Assembly: GCA_964581455.1 (NCBI GenBank)
Contig: CAZOOT010000003.1
Location: 1-64,000 of the forward strand
From: VBAS01 sp964581455
GTDB taxonomy: Bacteria > Bacteroidota > Bacteroidia > Chitinophagales > Chitinophagaceae
Reading direction: 5' to 3'
Length of the DNA: 64,000 nucleotides
Shown here piece by piece: positions 50,850 through 60,111 of the stretch. Both the position numbers and the translations under genes were made by a program. The notes under the pieces were generated by a model, which did no database searches, had not been told where the DNA came from, and saw nothing but the letters and a program-made list of their open reading frames with translations. Position 1 is the first letter of the stretch. Each line of letters starts with the position of its first letter.

Positions 50850-51718
50850 AAAACGAAGTTCATAAAAGGTTATATGAAATGGAAATTTCGCCTCCCAAAC
50901 AAGTATGGGAGTTCCTTTCTTATGAGCTTGATGAGATCAATAAAGACCTGCTGATTTCCGGAAAGTTTCAGGAAACTGCAATCCCCCCACCTCATTCGCT
51001 TTGGGAAAACATAAAAGATTCATTAGAAACTGAAGAAGATACCATTTATAGAAAAAAAGGACTGGTCATCAACTGGAAGAGATTAGCAGTTGCCGCAATT
51101 TTCATAGGTATTATTATTTCAGCTTGGCTTATATTTTTTATTCCGCAACAAGGTAATAAAGAAATTGTTACTGCAAACACCTCCTCTCCTGCCATTCAGG
51201 ATGATAAAATTCTTCCTGAAAACAAAGAGAAAAACTTATCGGCTAATCAGGCAGAGAACAGTTCAAAAACTGATCCTGTTTTAATAGCGGTTCATAATAA
51301 AGTTTCACCAAATAAAAAGAACATTGAGCCGAATAAGCAAGCCGTTTTTTCAGCACTTGAAACTGAACTTAGTCCAGTAAGCATAAAAAACGACAAGCCG
51401 GGTGATAAAGTTTTTAATCAGCCAATTGACGATTTATCAATGATTTCCCCAAGTGATGAATATATGACGATGGTAACAACCAATGGAAGGATTGTAAAAA
51501 TACCTACACATCTTGCACATCTTGTACCACATCTTCAGGATAAACCAATAACAGAAGACTACTATGAATTAATGTTTGGAGAAGGTGCATTCTGGAAAGA
51601 AAAAATGAGCGAATGGAGGCAAATGCTTGCTACAGCACCTGTAACCACCGGAGATATGTTTTCAAATATGCTTGAGTTGATGAAAACCGTGGATGACCGT
51701 ACCTCAAAAGGGAAATAA
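50846..51718 (+). CDS. Single-pass membrane protein, putative anti-sigma partner
   Basis: 290 residues. A cytoplasmic N-terminus of about 70 residues holds two similar segments, ISPPKQVWEFLSYELDE and IPPPHSLWENIKDSLE (PPxxxWe repeats). One membrane helix follows (about 75-95, RLAVAAIFIGIIISAWLIFF). The periplasmic part is low-complexity (Lys/Asn/Ser-rich) then ends in a folded segment (YELMFGEGAFWKEKMSEWRQ). Overlap (ATGA) with the ECF sigma gene and this topology suggest an anti-sigma factor, though the classic zinc-finger HxxxCxxC motif is absent. Inference only. Confidence 0.75.
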   Translation: MKNEVHKRLYEMEISPPKQVWEFLSYELDEINKDLLISGKFQETAIPPPHSLWENIKDSLETEEDTIYRKKGLVINWKRLAVAAIFIGIIISAWLIFFIPQQGNKEIVTANTSSPAIQDDKILPENKEKNLSANQAENSSKTDPVLIAVHNKVSPNKKNIEPNKQAVFSALETELSPVSIKNDKPGDKVFNQPIDDLSMISPSDEYMTMVTTNGRIVKIPTHLAHLVPHLQDKPITEDYYELMFGEGAFWKEKMSEWRQMLATAPVTTGDMFSNMLELMKTVDDRTSKGK

Positions 51719-51749
51719 AAGAATTGAACAGGATAAAATAAATACTGAA

Positions 51750-52184
51750 ATGGCAAGGATTAAAATTAAGTTACCTGCAAATTTTTCTTTCTCAACAACA
51801 ATCCCAATAAGAATTACAGATATCAACATTGGGGGTCATGTGGGTAATGACAAAATCCTTTCTCTTATTCATGAGGCCCGCACACAATTTTTTTCTTTTT
51901 TTGGATATTCGGAACTGGACATGGAAGGCATTGGCACTATTATGAGTGATGTTGAAATTGAATTTAAAAACGAAATATTCTATGGCGATGTCATCAAAGC
52001 TTATGTAACCGCTGCAGATTTTTCAAGAGTATCTTTTGAAGTGTTTTATAAATTTGAAAAAACCGATGCGGAAGGAAAAACAATTCCGATTGTAAATGCG
52101 AAAACCGGAATCGTTTGTTATGATTATTCCCGAAAAAAGATAGTACCGGTTCCCGACGAAGTAAGAAAAAAAATTACTGGTTAA
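51750..52184 (+). CDS. Hotdog-fold thioesterase family protein
   Basis: 144 residues from the ATG at 51750 (MARIKIKLP); an in-frame ATG at 51693 lies inside the preceding gene. 4HBT/acyl-CoA thioesterase pattern: IPIRITDINIGGHVGNDKIL (the DxNxxGHVxN catalytic region), LSLIHEARTQFFSFFGYSE, and VEIEFKNEIFYGDVIKAYVT. The substrate acyl-CoA is unknown. Convergent with aroE; the two reading frames overlap by 11 bp at their ends. Confidence 0.9.
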   Translation: MARIKIKLPANFSFSTTIPIRITDINIGGHVGNDKILSLIHEARTQFFSFFGYSELDMEGIGTIMSDVEIEFKNEIFYGDVIKAYVTAADFSRVSFEVFYKFEKTDAEGKTIPIVNAKTGIVCYDYSRKKIVPVPDEVRKKITG

Positions 52185-52926
52185 TATAACCTTTATCCGT
52201 ATTCCAGATCTTCCAGTTTTCCTCAGCTTGATTTACCAGCATTGTAAGGCCATTCTCTATCAAAGCACCTTGCTCTTCCCCCTTTGTCAAAAACAAAGTT
52301 TTTGCAGGATTATAAATCAAATCAAATAAAAAATTATTTTTTGTAATGAACCTATACGGGATTGGTGGCGCTTCTACTACATTGGGATATAAGCCAAGTG
52401 GAGTTGTGTTGATGATGAGTTGAAACTCCCTGATCACATCTTCTGTTACTTGTTCATAAGAAAAGCTGTCTGCAGAAGGCTTTCTTGACACATTTTTAAA
52501 ACTGATTCCCTTTTTCTCCAACACATATTTTACGGCTTTAGCAGATCCGCCGGTACCGAGGATCAGTGCTTTTTTATGAATCTCCGGATTCAATTTCAGG
52601 TTAAGGGAATTTTCAAATCCGGGCACATCAGTATTATATCCAAAAAGTTTGCCGTCTTTAATTTTAATGCAATTACAGGCTTTTATCTTTTTTACAATAT
52701 CGGAAGCTTCGTGTAAAAAAGGGATGACCTGTTCTTTATAGGGGATAGTCACATTCAGCCCCGCTAATCCGGGGAGAGAGATGATTTTATTAAAATCGTC
52801 GATGACTGGAATAGAAAAGTTTTCATATACACATTGCTGAATACCTTCTTTCTCAAATTTTTGGTTAAAGTATTTTTTTGAAAAAGAATGCGATAAAGGA
52901 AAACCGATCAACCCGTATAATCTCAT
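52174..52926 (-). CDS. aroE: Shikimate dehydrogenase
   Basis: Reduces 3-dehydroshikimate with NADPH in the chorismate pathway. 250 residues. Substrate site: LIGFPLSHSFSKKYFNQKFE (SxS), NVTIPYKEQVIPFL with the catalytic Lys, NTDVPGFENSL with the Asp. NADP Rossmann motif LGTGGSAKAVKYVLEKKG, then INTTPLGLYPNV. The start overlaps the stop of the upstream ComA-family gene (TAATG), so the two are translationally linked. Confidence 0.95.
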   Translation of the reverse strand: MRLYGLIGFPLSHSFSKKYFNQKFEKEGIQQCVYENFSIPVIDDFNKIISLPGLAGLNVTIPYKEQVIPFLHEASDIVKKIKACNCIKIKDGKLFGYNTDVPGFENSLNLKLNPEIHKKALILGTGGSAKAVKYVLEKKGISFKNVSRKPSADSFSYEQVTEDVIREFQLIINTTPLGLYPNVVEAPPIPYRFITKNNFLFDLIYNPAKTLFLTKGEEQGALIENGLTMLVNQAEENWKIWNTDKGYINQ

Positions 52927-53696
52927 TATGCTTCTTCTTTATTCAGGAATAGGTGAAAAGTATCTCCCCTTAGTCCAATTCGCATTGCTTCCAAAGGAAG
53001 AATTTCACTTGGTGCAATATTGCCAAGATTCACATTACAACCAATTAATTCTATAAAATACAGCTGCTGTGCTTTCTGAGGTGCTTCCCAAATTATTTTT
53101 TCTGCTGGAATTTGGGTAAGTATTTCCTGTACCAAACCTTCCCTCACTTCACCAGAACCGCGATAGATACCCACATTTCCAGCTTCTCTTGCTTCAGCAA
53201 TAACATAGGTTGCGCCAGCATTTAATTCTGCAAGCATGAGTTCTATCCATTTATACGGCGGTATTATATGTTCTGCATCCTTGCTTCCAACCTCACTAAA
53301 TACAGTTCCATGTTTGGTTAATTTTTCTATATAGCCGCATTTTTCAGAATGCGGGATAGTGACAGATCCATCACTCACTTCCATATACTTAATACCATAT
53401 TCTTTGCAAACCGAGATATAGTCTTCAAATTGGTTTCTAATTAAAAAAGCTTCAAACAAAGTGCCTCCAAAGTAAACCGGAATGTCGTAAGAAGCATATA
53501 CTTCAAGCTTCTCATGCAAATTTGGGGTAACAAAAGATGTCCCAAACCCAAGTTTTACAATGTCTACATGGGGGTGTGAAACACTCATAAAATTTTTTGC
53601 TTCATTTACACTAAGCCCCTTATCCATAATCATTGTTAATCCTGATTTACGGGGTTTTTTTACCCTGTCAGGAATATTACTCAGATTAAAATTCAT
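52926..53696 (-). CDS. Phosphosulfolactate synthase (ComA) family protein
   Basis: 256 residues of the ComA family, which condenses PEP with sulfite to phosphosulfolactate in archaeal coenzyme M synthesis. Blocks: SGLTMIMDKGLSVNEAKNFM, HVDIVKLGFGTSFVTPNL, VYFGGTLFEAFLIRNQFEDY, MEVSDGSVTIPHSEK and VIAEAREAGNVGIYRGSGEV. Bacteroidota do not use coenzyme M. Some make cysteate-based sulfonolipids (capnine type), for which sulfolactate could be a precursor; that link is inference. Stop-start overlap with aroE. Confidence 0.88.
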   Translation of the reverse strand: MNFNLSNIPDRVKKPRKSGLTMIMDKGLSVNEAKNFMSVSHPHVDIVKLGFGTSFVTPNLHEKLEVYASYDIPVYFGGTLFEAFLIRNQFEDYISVCKEYGIKYMEVSDGSVTIPHSEKCGYIEKLTKHGTVFSEVGSKDAEHIIPPYKWIELMLAELNAGATYVIAEAREAGNVGIYRGSGEVREGLVQEILTQIPAEKIIWEAPQKAQQLYFIELIGCNVNLGNIAPSEILPLEAMRIGLRGDTFHLFLNKEEA

Positions 53697-53828
53697 AGTT
53701 GATTTTTAAAAATGATTGCTTTTACTATTGAAGAAGTCTTCTTTAAGCCTGATCTGTCTTTTAGTAAGCGGGCAAAAATATGAAAGAAACCTCATAAAGG
53801 ATTTGAAGAATCTCAATGTCCTGAAATT

Positions 53829-55250
53829 CTATCTGAATTTATTTTTTTTAAATTTTGCAACGATATCAACCACCTGTTGATTTTGCAATATAGATGGATT
53901 CAGGTCAACAAATTTTTTCAACATTTTTGGAGCAATTTCCAGTGCTTTCTGCAATAAGAGTAATGCTTCTTTAGATTTACCCAGCGCAAAAAGGATTAAA
54001 CTTTGGTAATAAATAAAAATGGGTTTATTGTTAGTGAGTTTTAAGGATGCCAGCACCTGGTTCAATGCTTCCTCATAGTTTTCAGAAATATAAAGGCTCC
54101 TGATCAAGGCTTCCCAACCCTTCGAATTCCTGGGCCTGAGACTAACTACTTCTGAAAAATAACGTATTGCTTCTCTATAAAACCCCATTTGCATTTTACA
54201 TTCACCCATTAGCAAATTATACTCCATTTGTTTAGGATGTATTCTTAATGCTGTTTCCAGCTGCCTTGCGGCACTCTCCCATTTTTCTTCATTGAAATAT
54301 GTACAGGCTATTTTATAAAACAGTTTGCTTTCTTCAGGAGTAATATGCGTGGCTTTCCGGTAATGAATTCTTGCCTGAGCATTATTAAAAAGTTTATCAT
54401 AACAATGACCAATTGCTTCATAAATCAATGCTTCAGGTTTTGAAAGTTCGATCACTTTCTGAAGTGATTCTATTGCCTCTTTATATTTTCTCAGGCGGAT
54501 ATAAGCATCACCCATATTTCTATACGCATAATCAAACTTTTCATCAATAACAATGGCATATTGATAAGCATCCAGGGCTTTTTCATACAACTTTATTCCC
54601 TGGTAGGCCGCAGCAAGGTTGAACCATGCCAATTCATTATAGGGAAAATCATCAATTATTTTTTTATGTAGCCTGATACTTTCTTCATTTCTACCTGTAA
54701 AGTCAGTCCAGAAACAAATCTTATATAATGCTTCCTCGTTATTGGGATCTTCTTCGATTATCAATTTCAGACAATCAAAAACTTTTTCGAATTCTTCATA
54801 ATCATCATAAACGTCAGCTAATTCAAAAAGCAACTCTACTTTTTCCTGTCCGCTAAACAATACTAGAGCTTCTTCCAGGATATCTACAGCTTTATCATGT
54901 TTTTCCAACGCCAGGTAAACATCAGTTCTAAGTATATAAAGATTGATATCAGTGCTGTCAAGTGTAGCAGCATGGTCCAGAATTTCCAATGCATCCTTAT
55001 ATTTTCTGGAAGCAATCAAAAGATCGGCCTTGCGAATTAATAAAGAAGAAGAAAACGGAAATTGGTCAGTGCCTCTTTCCGCAGCATCAAGTGCCCGCTT
55101 CAAATCGTCTTTGTCATCAAAATGATCAATGATTTTTTCAAAGGCCTCTTCATCCAGGTAAGATTGGCTCCGGCCTCGTTTAAGATTCTCGTATTTCCGA
55201 AGTAATTCATTCAATTCCTCGTTGTCTTCCCGGGATGGATGTTCTTTCAT
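53829..55250 (-). CDS. TPR-repeat protein
   Basis: 473 residues from the ATG at 55250 (MKEHPSREDNEELNELL); a start at 55298 adds 16 residues, but an AACCTTTG promoter-like box sits between. At least ten tetratricopeptide repeats fill residues ~60-430 (for example LDSTDINLYILRTDVYLALE, FDYAYRNMGDAYIRLRKYKE, PKQMEYNLLMGECKMQMGFY). No signal peptide, so cytoplasmic. A scaffold for protein-protein contacts; partners unknown. Stands alone between the ComA-family gene and a divergent hypothetical. Confidence 0.9.
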   Translation of the reverse strand: MKEHPSREDNEELNELLRKYENLKRGRSQSYLDEEAFEKIIDHFDDKDDLKRALDAAERGTDQFPFSSSLLIRKADLLIASRKYKDALEILDHAATLDSTDINLYILRTDVYLALEKHDKAVDILEEALVLFSGQEKVELLFELADVYDDYEEFEKVFDCLKLIIEEDPNNEEALYKICFWTDFTGRNEESIRLHKKIIDDFPYNELAWFNLAAAYQGIKLYEKALDAYQYAIVIDEKFDYAYRNMGDAYIRLRKYKEAIESLQKVIELSKPEALIYEAIGHCYDKLFNNAQARIHYRKATHITPEESKLFYKIACTYFNEEKWESAARQLETALRIHPKQMEYNLLMGECKMQMGFYREAIRYFSEVVSLRPRNSKGWEALIRSLYISENYEEALNQVLASLKLTNNKPIFIYYQSLILFALGKSKEALLLLQKALEIAPKMLKKFVDLNPSILQNQQVVDIVAKFKKNKFR

Positions 55251-55358
55251 GTGTTTCAAAGGTTTAGTTAAATTACCCTTTTTTGCAAAATCAGGCAAGT
55301 TTTAGTAACATTTTTCCAGAACCAGCGTTAAATAATAGTGAAATAAGATGATGAATGG

Positions 55359-55391
55359 TTTGATTTTTAAGGAATTTTCTTTTTAAATTTG
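55359..55391 (+). promoter_or_regulatory. Promoter of the 118-residue secreted protein
   Basis: TTTG (55359-55362), 21-base spacer, TAAATTTG (55384-55391), a perfect pair nine bases before the ATG. Unusually for this genome the short leader contains an AGGAGA Shine-Dalgarno-like stretch (55393-55398). Confidence 0.65.
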
Positions 55392-55399
55392 CAGGAGAG

Positions 55400-55756
55400 A
55401 TGAAACTTAACAAAACCTTTAATAGCCTTTCGGGGAAAAAAGCGGCAGTATTACTGTTAATCACTGCTACTGCTTTTGCTGCCTTTGCTTCTCTTGGAGA
55501 TGGAAAATCAAAAGGTAAAAAAGCTTCTTTATTGAATAATAAAACTACTGTTACTCCCGGTAAGTTCTCATTAAAATCAGGATACCAATACAGAGGCAGC
55601 CAGGTAATCAATCAACAGAAAACAGAAAATTTTGTAACACTAAATTCAATTGTAACTTATCAAAAAGGCAATTTGACTTATATTCTTCCGCTGCATACAA
55701 TAGTGAATACGCAAAAAGTGAAGTTCTCTGTAGGCATTCCACAACTAAACAGGTAA
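55400..55756 (+). CDS. Hypothetical secreted protein
   Basis: 118 residues. The N-terminus KKAAVLLLITATAFAAFASL is a signal or anchor helix after a short basic leader. The mature part is small, basic and beta-rich (TPGKFSLKSGYQYRGSQVIN, VTLNSIVTYQKGNLTYILPL, VKFSVGIPQLNR). No domain recognised. The AGGAGA sequence just before the ATG is a rare ribosome-binding site here. Ends at 55756, adjacent to the convergent DUF4412-like gene. Confidence 0.75.
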   Translation: MKLNKTFNSLSGKKAAVLLLITATAFAAFASLGDGKSKGKKASLLNNKTTVTPGKFSLKSGYQYRGSQVINQQKTENFVTLNSIVTYQKGNLTYILPLHTIVNTQKVKFSVGIPQLNR

Positions 55757-56425
55757 TTAATTTACTTTACCGGCTCCAACACTTTCTTCATATGTCATTA
55801 TACGAAAACCTGATTTAGGTATTTCAAATTTACTTGCCGGAACTATATTGAAACTTACTTTCGATACAGTATAAGTCACTTTCAAAGTTCCCACTGTAGT
55901 TTCATATTGCATTGCAAGGCCAGGGAGGCTTTTATAGGCATACTCAAAATCCCGGTTTTCAGCAATAAGATCTTTAGTAAAAAAAACATTGATCTCGGAG
56001 CCATCTGGCATTTTACCAACAGCTTTATTGCATTTATATCCTGCAATCTCTTTAGTCTCATTTGTTATTGAAAAAACAATATCCTTATATTTTTTATTGG
56101 CATCTTTCCAGTTATCTGCGTTCATGGCGATCATGTATTTCTGTTCACCATATTCTTTCAGCACATTTACTTTTCCGGTTTTTCCGTCTACTATTGTGGA
56201 TTCTACACCCAATGAACTCACTCTTTCAAAACGGCTCATATAACCTTTCAAATAAACAATGCTGGTTGCGCCATCAAACAAATTGGCTATTGAGGGATTG
56301 CTATTCCCGGTGTTTACAACAATATCATAAGAAATTATTCCCTCAGTTATCCTTTTCTGTGCGAATAGATTTCCAGCTAATAAAAAGGAACAAAGTAAAA
56401 ATGCCGGACGGGTTAGTTTTTTCAT
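55757..56425 (-). CDS. Secreted DUF4412-like protein
   Basis: 222 residues from the ATG at 56425 (KKLTRPAFLLCSFLLAGNLF, signal peptide ending at AQK); an upstream start at 56455 adds a poor leader. The mature chain begins ITEGIISYDIVVNTGNSNPS and includes KGYMSRFERVSSLGVESTIV, EIAGYKCNKAVGKMPDGSEI and FEIPKSGFRIMTYEE, the layout of Bacteroidota DUF4412 or GLPGLI-like secreted proteins. Family assignment is moderate; function unknown. Confidence 0.75.
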   Translation of the reverse strand: MKKLTRPAFLLCSFLLAGNLFAQKRITEGIISYDIVVNTGNSNPSIANLFDGATSIVYLKGYMSRFERVSSLGVESTIVDGKTGKVNVLKEYGEQKYMIAMNADNWKDANKKYKDIVFSITNETKEIAGYKCNKAVGKMPDGSEINVFFTKDLIAENRDFEYAYKSLPGLAMQYETTVGTLKVTYTVSKVSFNIVPASKFEIPKSGFRIMTYEESVGAGKVN

Positions 56426-56506
56426 TGACTTAAATGTAGTAAAAAGACGTGTCAAAGTGGTAAAATAGTTGTACCAAAAAAATGAAACTTGCAGCCTGAC
56501 TATACT

Positions 56507-58345
56507 TTAACGTTTGTTTTTTGCCTGCAATTCTTTCAATTTTTTCTGCGACTCCTGCATGGCATCAAACTTTTCCTGCCATTTAGATTTTGTCTTTGGC
56601 TTTTTCTTGTTTTCCTCAATTTTTGACAGGATTTTGTCATGATCAATGATATAGGTCTGAATGGCAAATTGCAAGCCTAAAGTAACAATGTTTGAAACTG
56701 TATAATACCAGGTAAGAGCTGAAGGCAGCCTGTTAAAAATAAATAACAAGAAAAACGGGAATATATAAGGCATGTATTTCAAAACAGGATTGTTTTGGTC
56801 CGGAGTCATGCTCATACTATATATTGATATCACGAAACTGGTGATACAGGCAGTAATTGTAAATAAACTGATATGCTCACCATACAAAGGAATATTAAAT
56901 CCAAAATTCAAAATTGAATCATAAGAAGAAAGATCATCTGCCCACAAAAAATTTTCCCCCCTTAAGGCTACATTGGAATTAAAAAAACTATAAAGGGCAA
57001 AGAATATGGGGATCTGAAGCAATGCAGGGATACAACCTCCCAGCGGATTTACCCCTGCTTCTCTGAACAGCTTCATCTGCTCCATGCTCATTTGTTGCTG
57101 GTCCTTTCCAAATTTTGCTTTTAATTTTTCTATCTCCGGACGAAGAGCTTTCATTTTTGCCCCGCTCAGATAGCTGGAATATGTTAATGGCGAGATGATC
57201 AATCTGAGGAAAAAAGTTAGCAATAAGATGACAATTCCATAACTGCCAATGAATGATTTGAAAAAATCAAAAACAGGTAAAACCAGCCATCTGTTAATCC
57301 ACTTTACAAATGAAAATACTCCCTGACCCAGGTTAACCAGGTTTTCCATTTCATTATTGTAATTTTTTAAAATCTTATAGTCATTCGGTCCATAATAAAG
57401 CGCAAATAGAATTTCTACGTTTGATTCTGAAACATCCATTCTTAGTACTGCAGTTGCCTGTACCACTGTTTTTTCTTTTTCGTCTGGTACAATCCAATCA
57501 ATCCGGCCAGAATTGAAATTTTTCTTCGCTATGAAACTCCTGTTGAAAAACTGTTGTTTGACAGCAACCCATTGTAACGGATCTGAAAACTCCTTACTAC
57601 TTTTCATGCCAATAGTATGGTAATCGTAATCGCCGTCCTGGTTAAACCCTATTTGAGATTGCTGCTTTTCATAATTCAGGTCTCTTTCCAGTTGAATCGC
57701 TTTGGTTTTCCAGGTAATGTTCAGGGCATTTTGACTAAGTAACTGGTCTGCGCCATTCATTTTCACATTAAAATCAATCATGTAATCATTTTTCTTAATT
57801 ACATATTGATGAACAATTGAAGGACCTGCACTATCTGCTGCCAATGTAAATGAAATAGTTTGCTGGTCACCATTCCTGGTTACTTCACCAACTGAGAAAA
57901 AGAGGTCAGCAATTTTAGCACTTTGGTTGGAAGCTGTATTAATTGGATAATCTATCTTATCAAAATCACTTGCCGATAACCGCACCAATGAGCTGTCGTG
58001 TTCTTTGAATCGCTTTAACTCAACCCATTTTGGTTGTCCTCCTTTATTCGTAAAGGCAATTTTGAAAACATCGTTCTCAATCGTAATCAGTTCTTCAGTA
58101 CTGGAGGCAGCTTTTTGGTATTGTCCTGCTGATGAAACCTTTGCAATAGAATCATTAACAGCTGCTATTTTTTTTTCAGCAACTGTATCAATGATCGATT
58201 TTGGTTTCTGGGCATTGGCAATTGAATCTTCTATTATCTTTTTTTGACGGTTTGCCGACTGTTCTTTATTTATGAAATAGAAATAACCAAAAAAAAGTAA
58301 GGCCAGCACCACAAAACCAATTACTGTATTACGATCAAAATTCAT
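56507..58345 (-). CDS. yidC: Membrane protein insertase YidC
   Basis: Inserts and folds inner-membrane proteins, alone or with Sec. 612 residues, the Gram-negative form: N-terminal membrane helix (VIGFVVLALLFFGYFYF), a large periplasmic beta domain (about 30-350), then the conserved core helices (GIVILLLTFFLRLIISPLTY, MKALRPEIEKLKAKFGKDQQ, GVNPLGGCIPALLQIPIFFA, and LKYMPYIFPFFLLFIFNRLP) and a basic C-terminal tail that contacts ribosomes. The substrate-slide Arg is in LRLIISPL. A TATCTTTG -7 box lies 23 bases before the start. Confidence 0.96.
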   Translation of the reverse strand: MNFDRNTVIGFVVLALLFFGYFYFINKEQSANRQKKIIEDSIANAQKPKSIIDTVAEKKIAAVNDSIAKVSSAGQYQKAASSTEELITIENDVFKIAFTNKGGQPKWVELKRFKEHDSSLVRLSASDFDKIDYPINTASNQSAKIADLFFSVGEVTRNGDQQTISFTLAADSAGPSIVHQYVIKKNDYMIDFNVKMNGADQLLSQNALNITWKTKAIQLERDLNYEKQQSQIGFNQDGDYDYHTIGMKSSKEFSDPLQWVAVKQQFFNRSFIAKKNFNSGRIDWIVPDEKEKTVVQATAVLRMDVSESNVEILFALYYGPNDYKILKNYNNEMENLVNLGQGVFSFVKWINRWLVLPVFDFFKSFIGSYGIVILLLTFFLRLIISPLTYSSYLSGAKMKALRPEIEKLKAKFGKDQQQMSMEQMKLFREAGVNPLGGCIPALLQIPIFFALYSFFNSNVALRGENFLWADDLSSYDSILNFGFNIPLYGEHISLFTITACITSFVISIYSMSMTPDQNNPVLKYMPYIFPFFLLFIFNRLPSALTWYYTVSNIVTLGLQFAIQTYIIDHDKILSKIEENKKKPKTKSKWQEKFDAMQESQKKLKELQAKNKR

Positions 58346-58367
58346 GTAGCTTAAAATTTGGAGTGGG

Positions 58368-58375
58368 CAAAGATA
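58368..58375 (-). promoter_or_regulatory. -7 promoter element of yidC
   Basis: Minus strand TATCTTTG, a perfect TAnnTTTG, 23 bases upstream of the yidC ATG. No clear -33 TTTG at the expected spacing. Confidence 0.45.
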
Positions 58376-58461
58376 AGGTAAACTGGGATGCCAGATATTA
58401 GATGAAAGATGCCCAAAAAATAACTTTTAAAATTCATGGAAATAATTCCAGACTGCTGTCC

Positions 58462-60111
58462 TCAAATCACTTCTTCCTTTATTGAAGTTGACTTAACCTG
58501 GCTCTTTTTTTCATTGAATTTTTTTGCGGCTGCCACAAAATGAACAAAAATTGGCTGTGGATTTTCTACTGTACTTTTTAATTCCGGGTGATATTGTACG
58601 CCAATAAAGAACGGGTGATTAGAAATCTCCATGATTTCAACCAACCCGGTTTGAGGATTAAGTCCACTCGCTGTCATCCCGTTATTTTCAAACTGATCCA
58701 GGTATTTATTGTTGAATTCGTAGCGGTGACGATGTCTTTCAAACACCAGCTCACTTTCATACACCCGATGTGCCAATGAACCTTTTTTAATTTCACAGGC
58801 ATAAGACCCTAACCGCATCGTGCCTCCTTTCATAGTGATCTTTTTCTGTTCTTCCATCATATCAATTACCGGTTCATTACACTCCGGATACATTTCGGAA
58901 GAATGTGCATCCTTTATTCCCAAAATATTTCTGGCAAATTCAATCACAGCCATTTGCATACCCAGACAAATTCCAAAAAACGGCAACCCATGTTCCCTGG
59001 CATATTTTACGGCAGTGATCTTTCCTTCTATACCTCTATGACCAAAACCAGGCGCTACCAATAAACCGTCCAGGCCGTTTAGTTTTTCTGCTACATTATC
59101 GGGTGTAATAAATTCTGAGTGGATATATTCTACCAATACACTGCATTCATTGATTGCGCCAGCATGTACAAATGACTCTAAAATAGATTTATAAGCATCT
59201 TGCAGTTCCACATATTTTCCGATCAACCCTATCGTTACTTTTGATTTCGGGTTTTTCAGTTTTTCAATAAATCCTTTCCATTTGTCCAGCTTAGGTTCTT
59301 TGTAATTCTTTATTTCAAGCTTTTTCAAAACAATCTCATCCAATTTCTCCTGCATCATGATCAATGGCACTTCATAAATTGTACTTGCATCCAGTGCTTC
59401 AATAACTGCATGAGGCTTCACATTGCAAAACAATGCAATCTTTCTTCTTATATCTGCATTGATAGGCTCTTCGGTGCGGCAAACTATTATATCAGGAAAT
59501 ACTCCCTCCGAACTTAATAATTTAACTGAGTGCTGCGTTGGTTTGGTTTTCAGTTCTTTTGCAGCTTTCAAATAGGGGATCAATGTCAGGTGAACTACCA
59601 ACAGATCTTCTTCGGGCAATTCCCATTGTAATTGTCTTACCGCTTCTATATAGGGTAAGGATTCAATATCACCTACAGTTCCACCAATTTCTGTGATCAC
59701 CACATCATAATCACCTGTTTCACCAAGCAATTTCATTCTTCTTTTTATCTCATCGGTAATATGAGGAATCACCTGCACTGTTTTGCCCAGGTAAGCTCCT
59801 TCTCTTTCTTTATTGATCACTGTCTGGTAAATACGGCCAGTAGTTACATTATTTGCCTGCGAAGTAAATGTATTGAGGAATCTTTCATAATGGCCAAGAT
59901 CAAGATCAGTTTCAGCACCATCTTCTGTTACAAAACACTCCCCGTGTTCGTAAGGATTCAGCGTACCGGGATCAACATTTATGTATGGATCAAATTTCTG
60001 TATCGTTACCCTAAGCCCCCTGGCTTGTAAAAGTTTTGCAAGCGAGGCAGAAATGATTCCTTTTCCTAATGAAGAAGTAACTCCACCCGTAACAAATACA
60101 TACTTGGCCAT
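58462..60111 (-). CDS. pyrG: CTP synthase
   Basis: Makes CTP from UTP, ATP and glutamine. 549 residues, two domains. Synthetase: FVTGGVTSSLGKGIISASLA (P-loop), KFDPYINVDPGTLNPYEHGE, TEIGGTVGDIESLPYIEAVR and KPTQHSVKLLSSEGVFPDI. Class I glutamine amidotransferase: FFGICLGMQMAVIEFARNIL with the catalytic Cys, and GVQYHPELKS with the His-Glu pair. yidC follows on the same strand after 116 bp. Confidence 0.97.
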   Translation of the reverse strand: MAKYVFVTGGVTSSLGKGIISASLAKLLQARGLRVTIQKFDPYINVDPGTLNPYEHGECFVTEDGAETDLDLGHYERFLNTFTSQANNVTTGRIYQTVINKEREGAYLGKTVQVIPHITDEIKRRMKLLGETGDYDVVITEIGGTVGDIESLPYIEAVRQLQWELPEEDLLVVHLTLIPYLKAAKELKTKPTQHSVKLLSSEGVFPDIIVCRTEEPINADIRRKIALFCNVKPHAVIEALDASTIYEVPLIMMQEKLDEIVLKKLEIKNYKEPKLDKWKGFIEKLKNPKSKVTIGLIGKYVELQDAYKSILESFVHAGAINECSVLVEYIHSEFITPDNVAEKLNGLDGLLVAPGFGHRGIEGKITAVKYAREHGLPFFGICLGMQMAVIEFARNILGIKDAHSSEMYPECNEPVIDMMEEQKKITMKGGTMRLGSYACEIKKGSLAHRVYESELVFERHRHRYEFNNKYLDQFENNGMTASGLNPQTGLVEIMEISNHPFFIGVQYHPELKSTVENPQPIFVHFVAAAKKFNEKKSQVKSTSIKEEVI

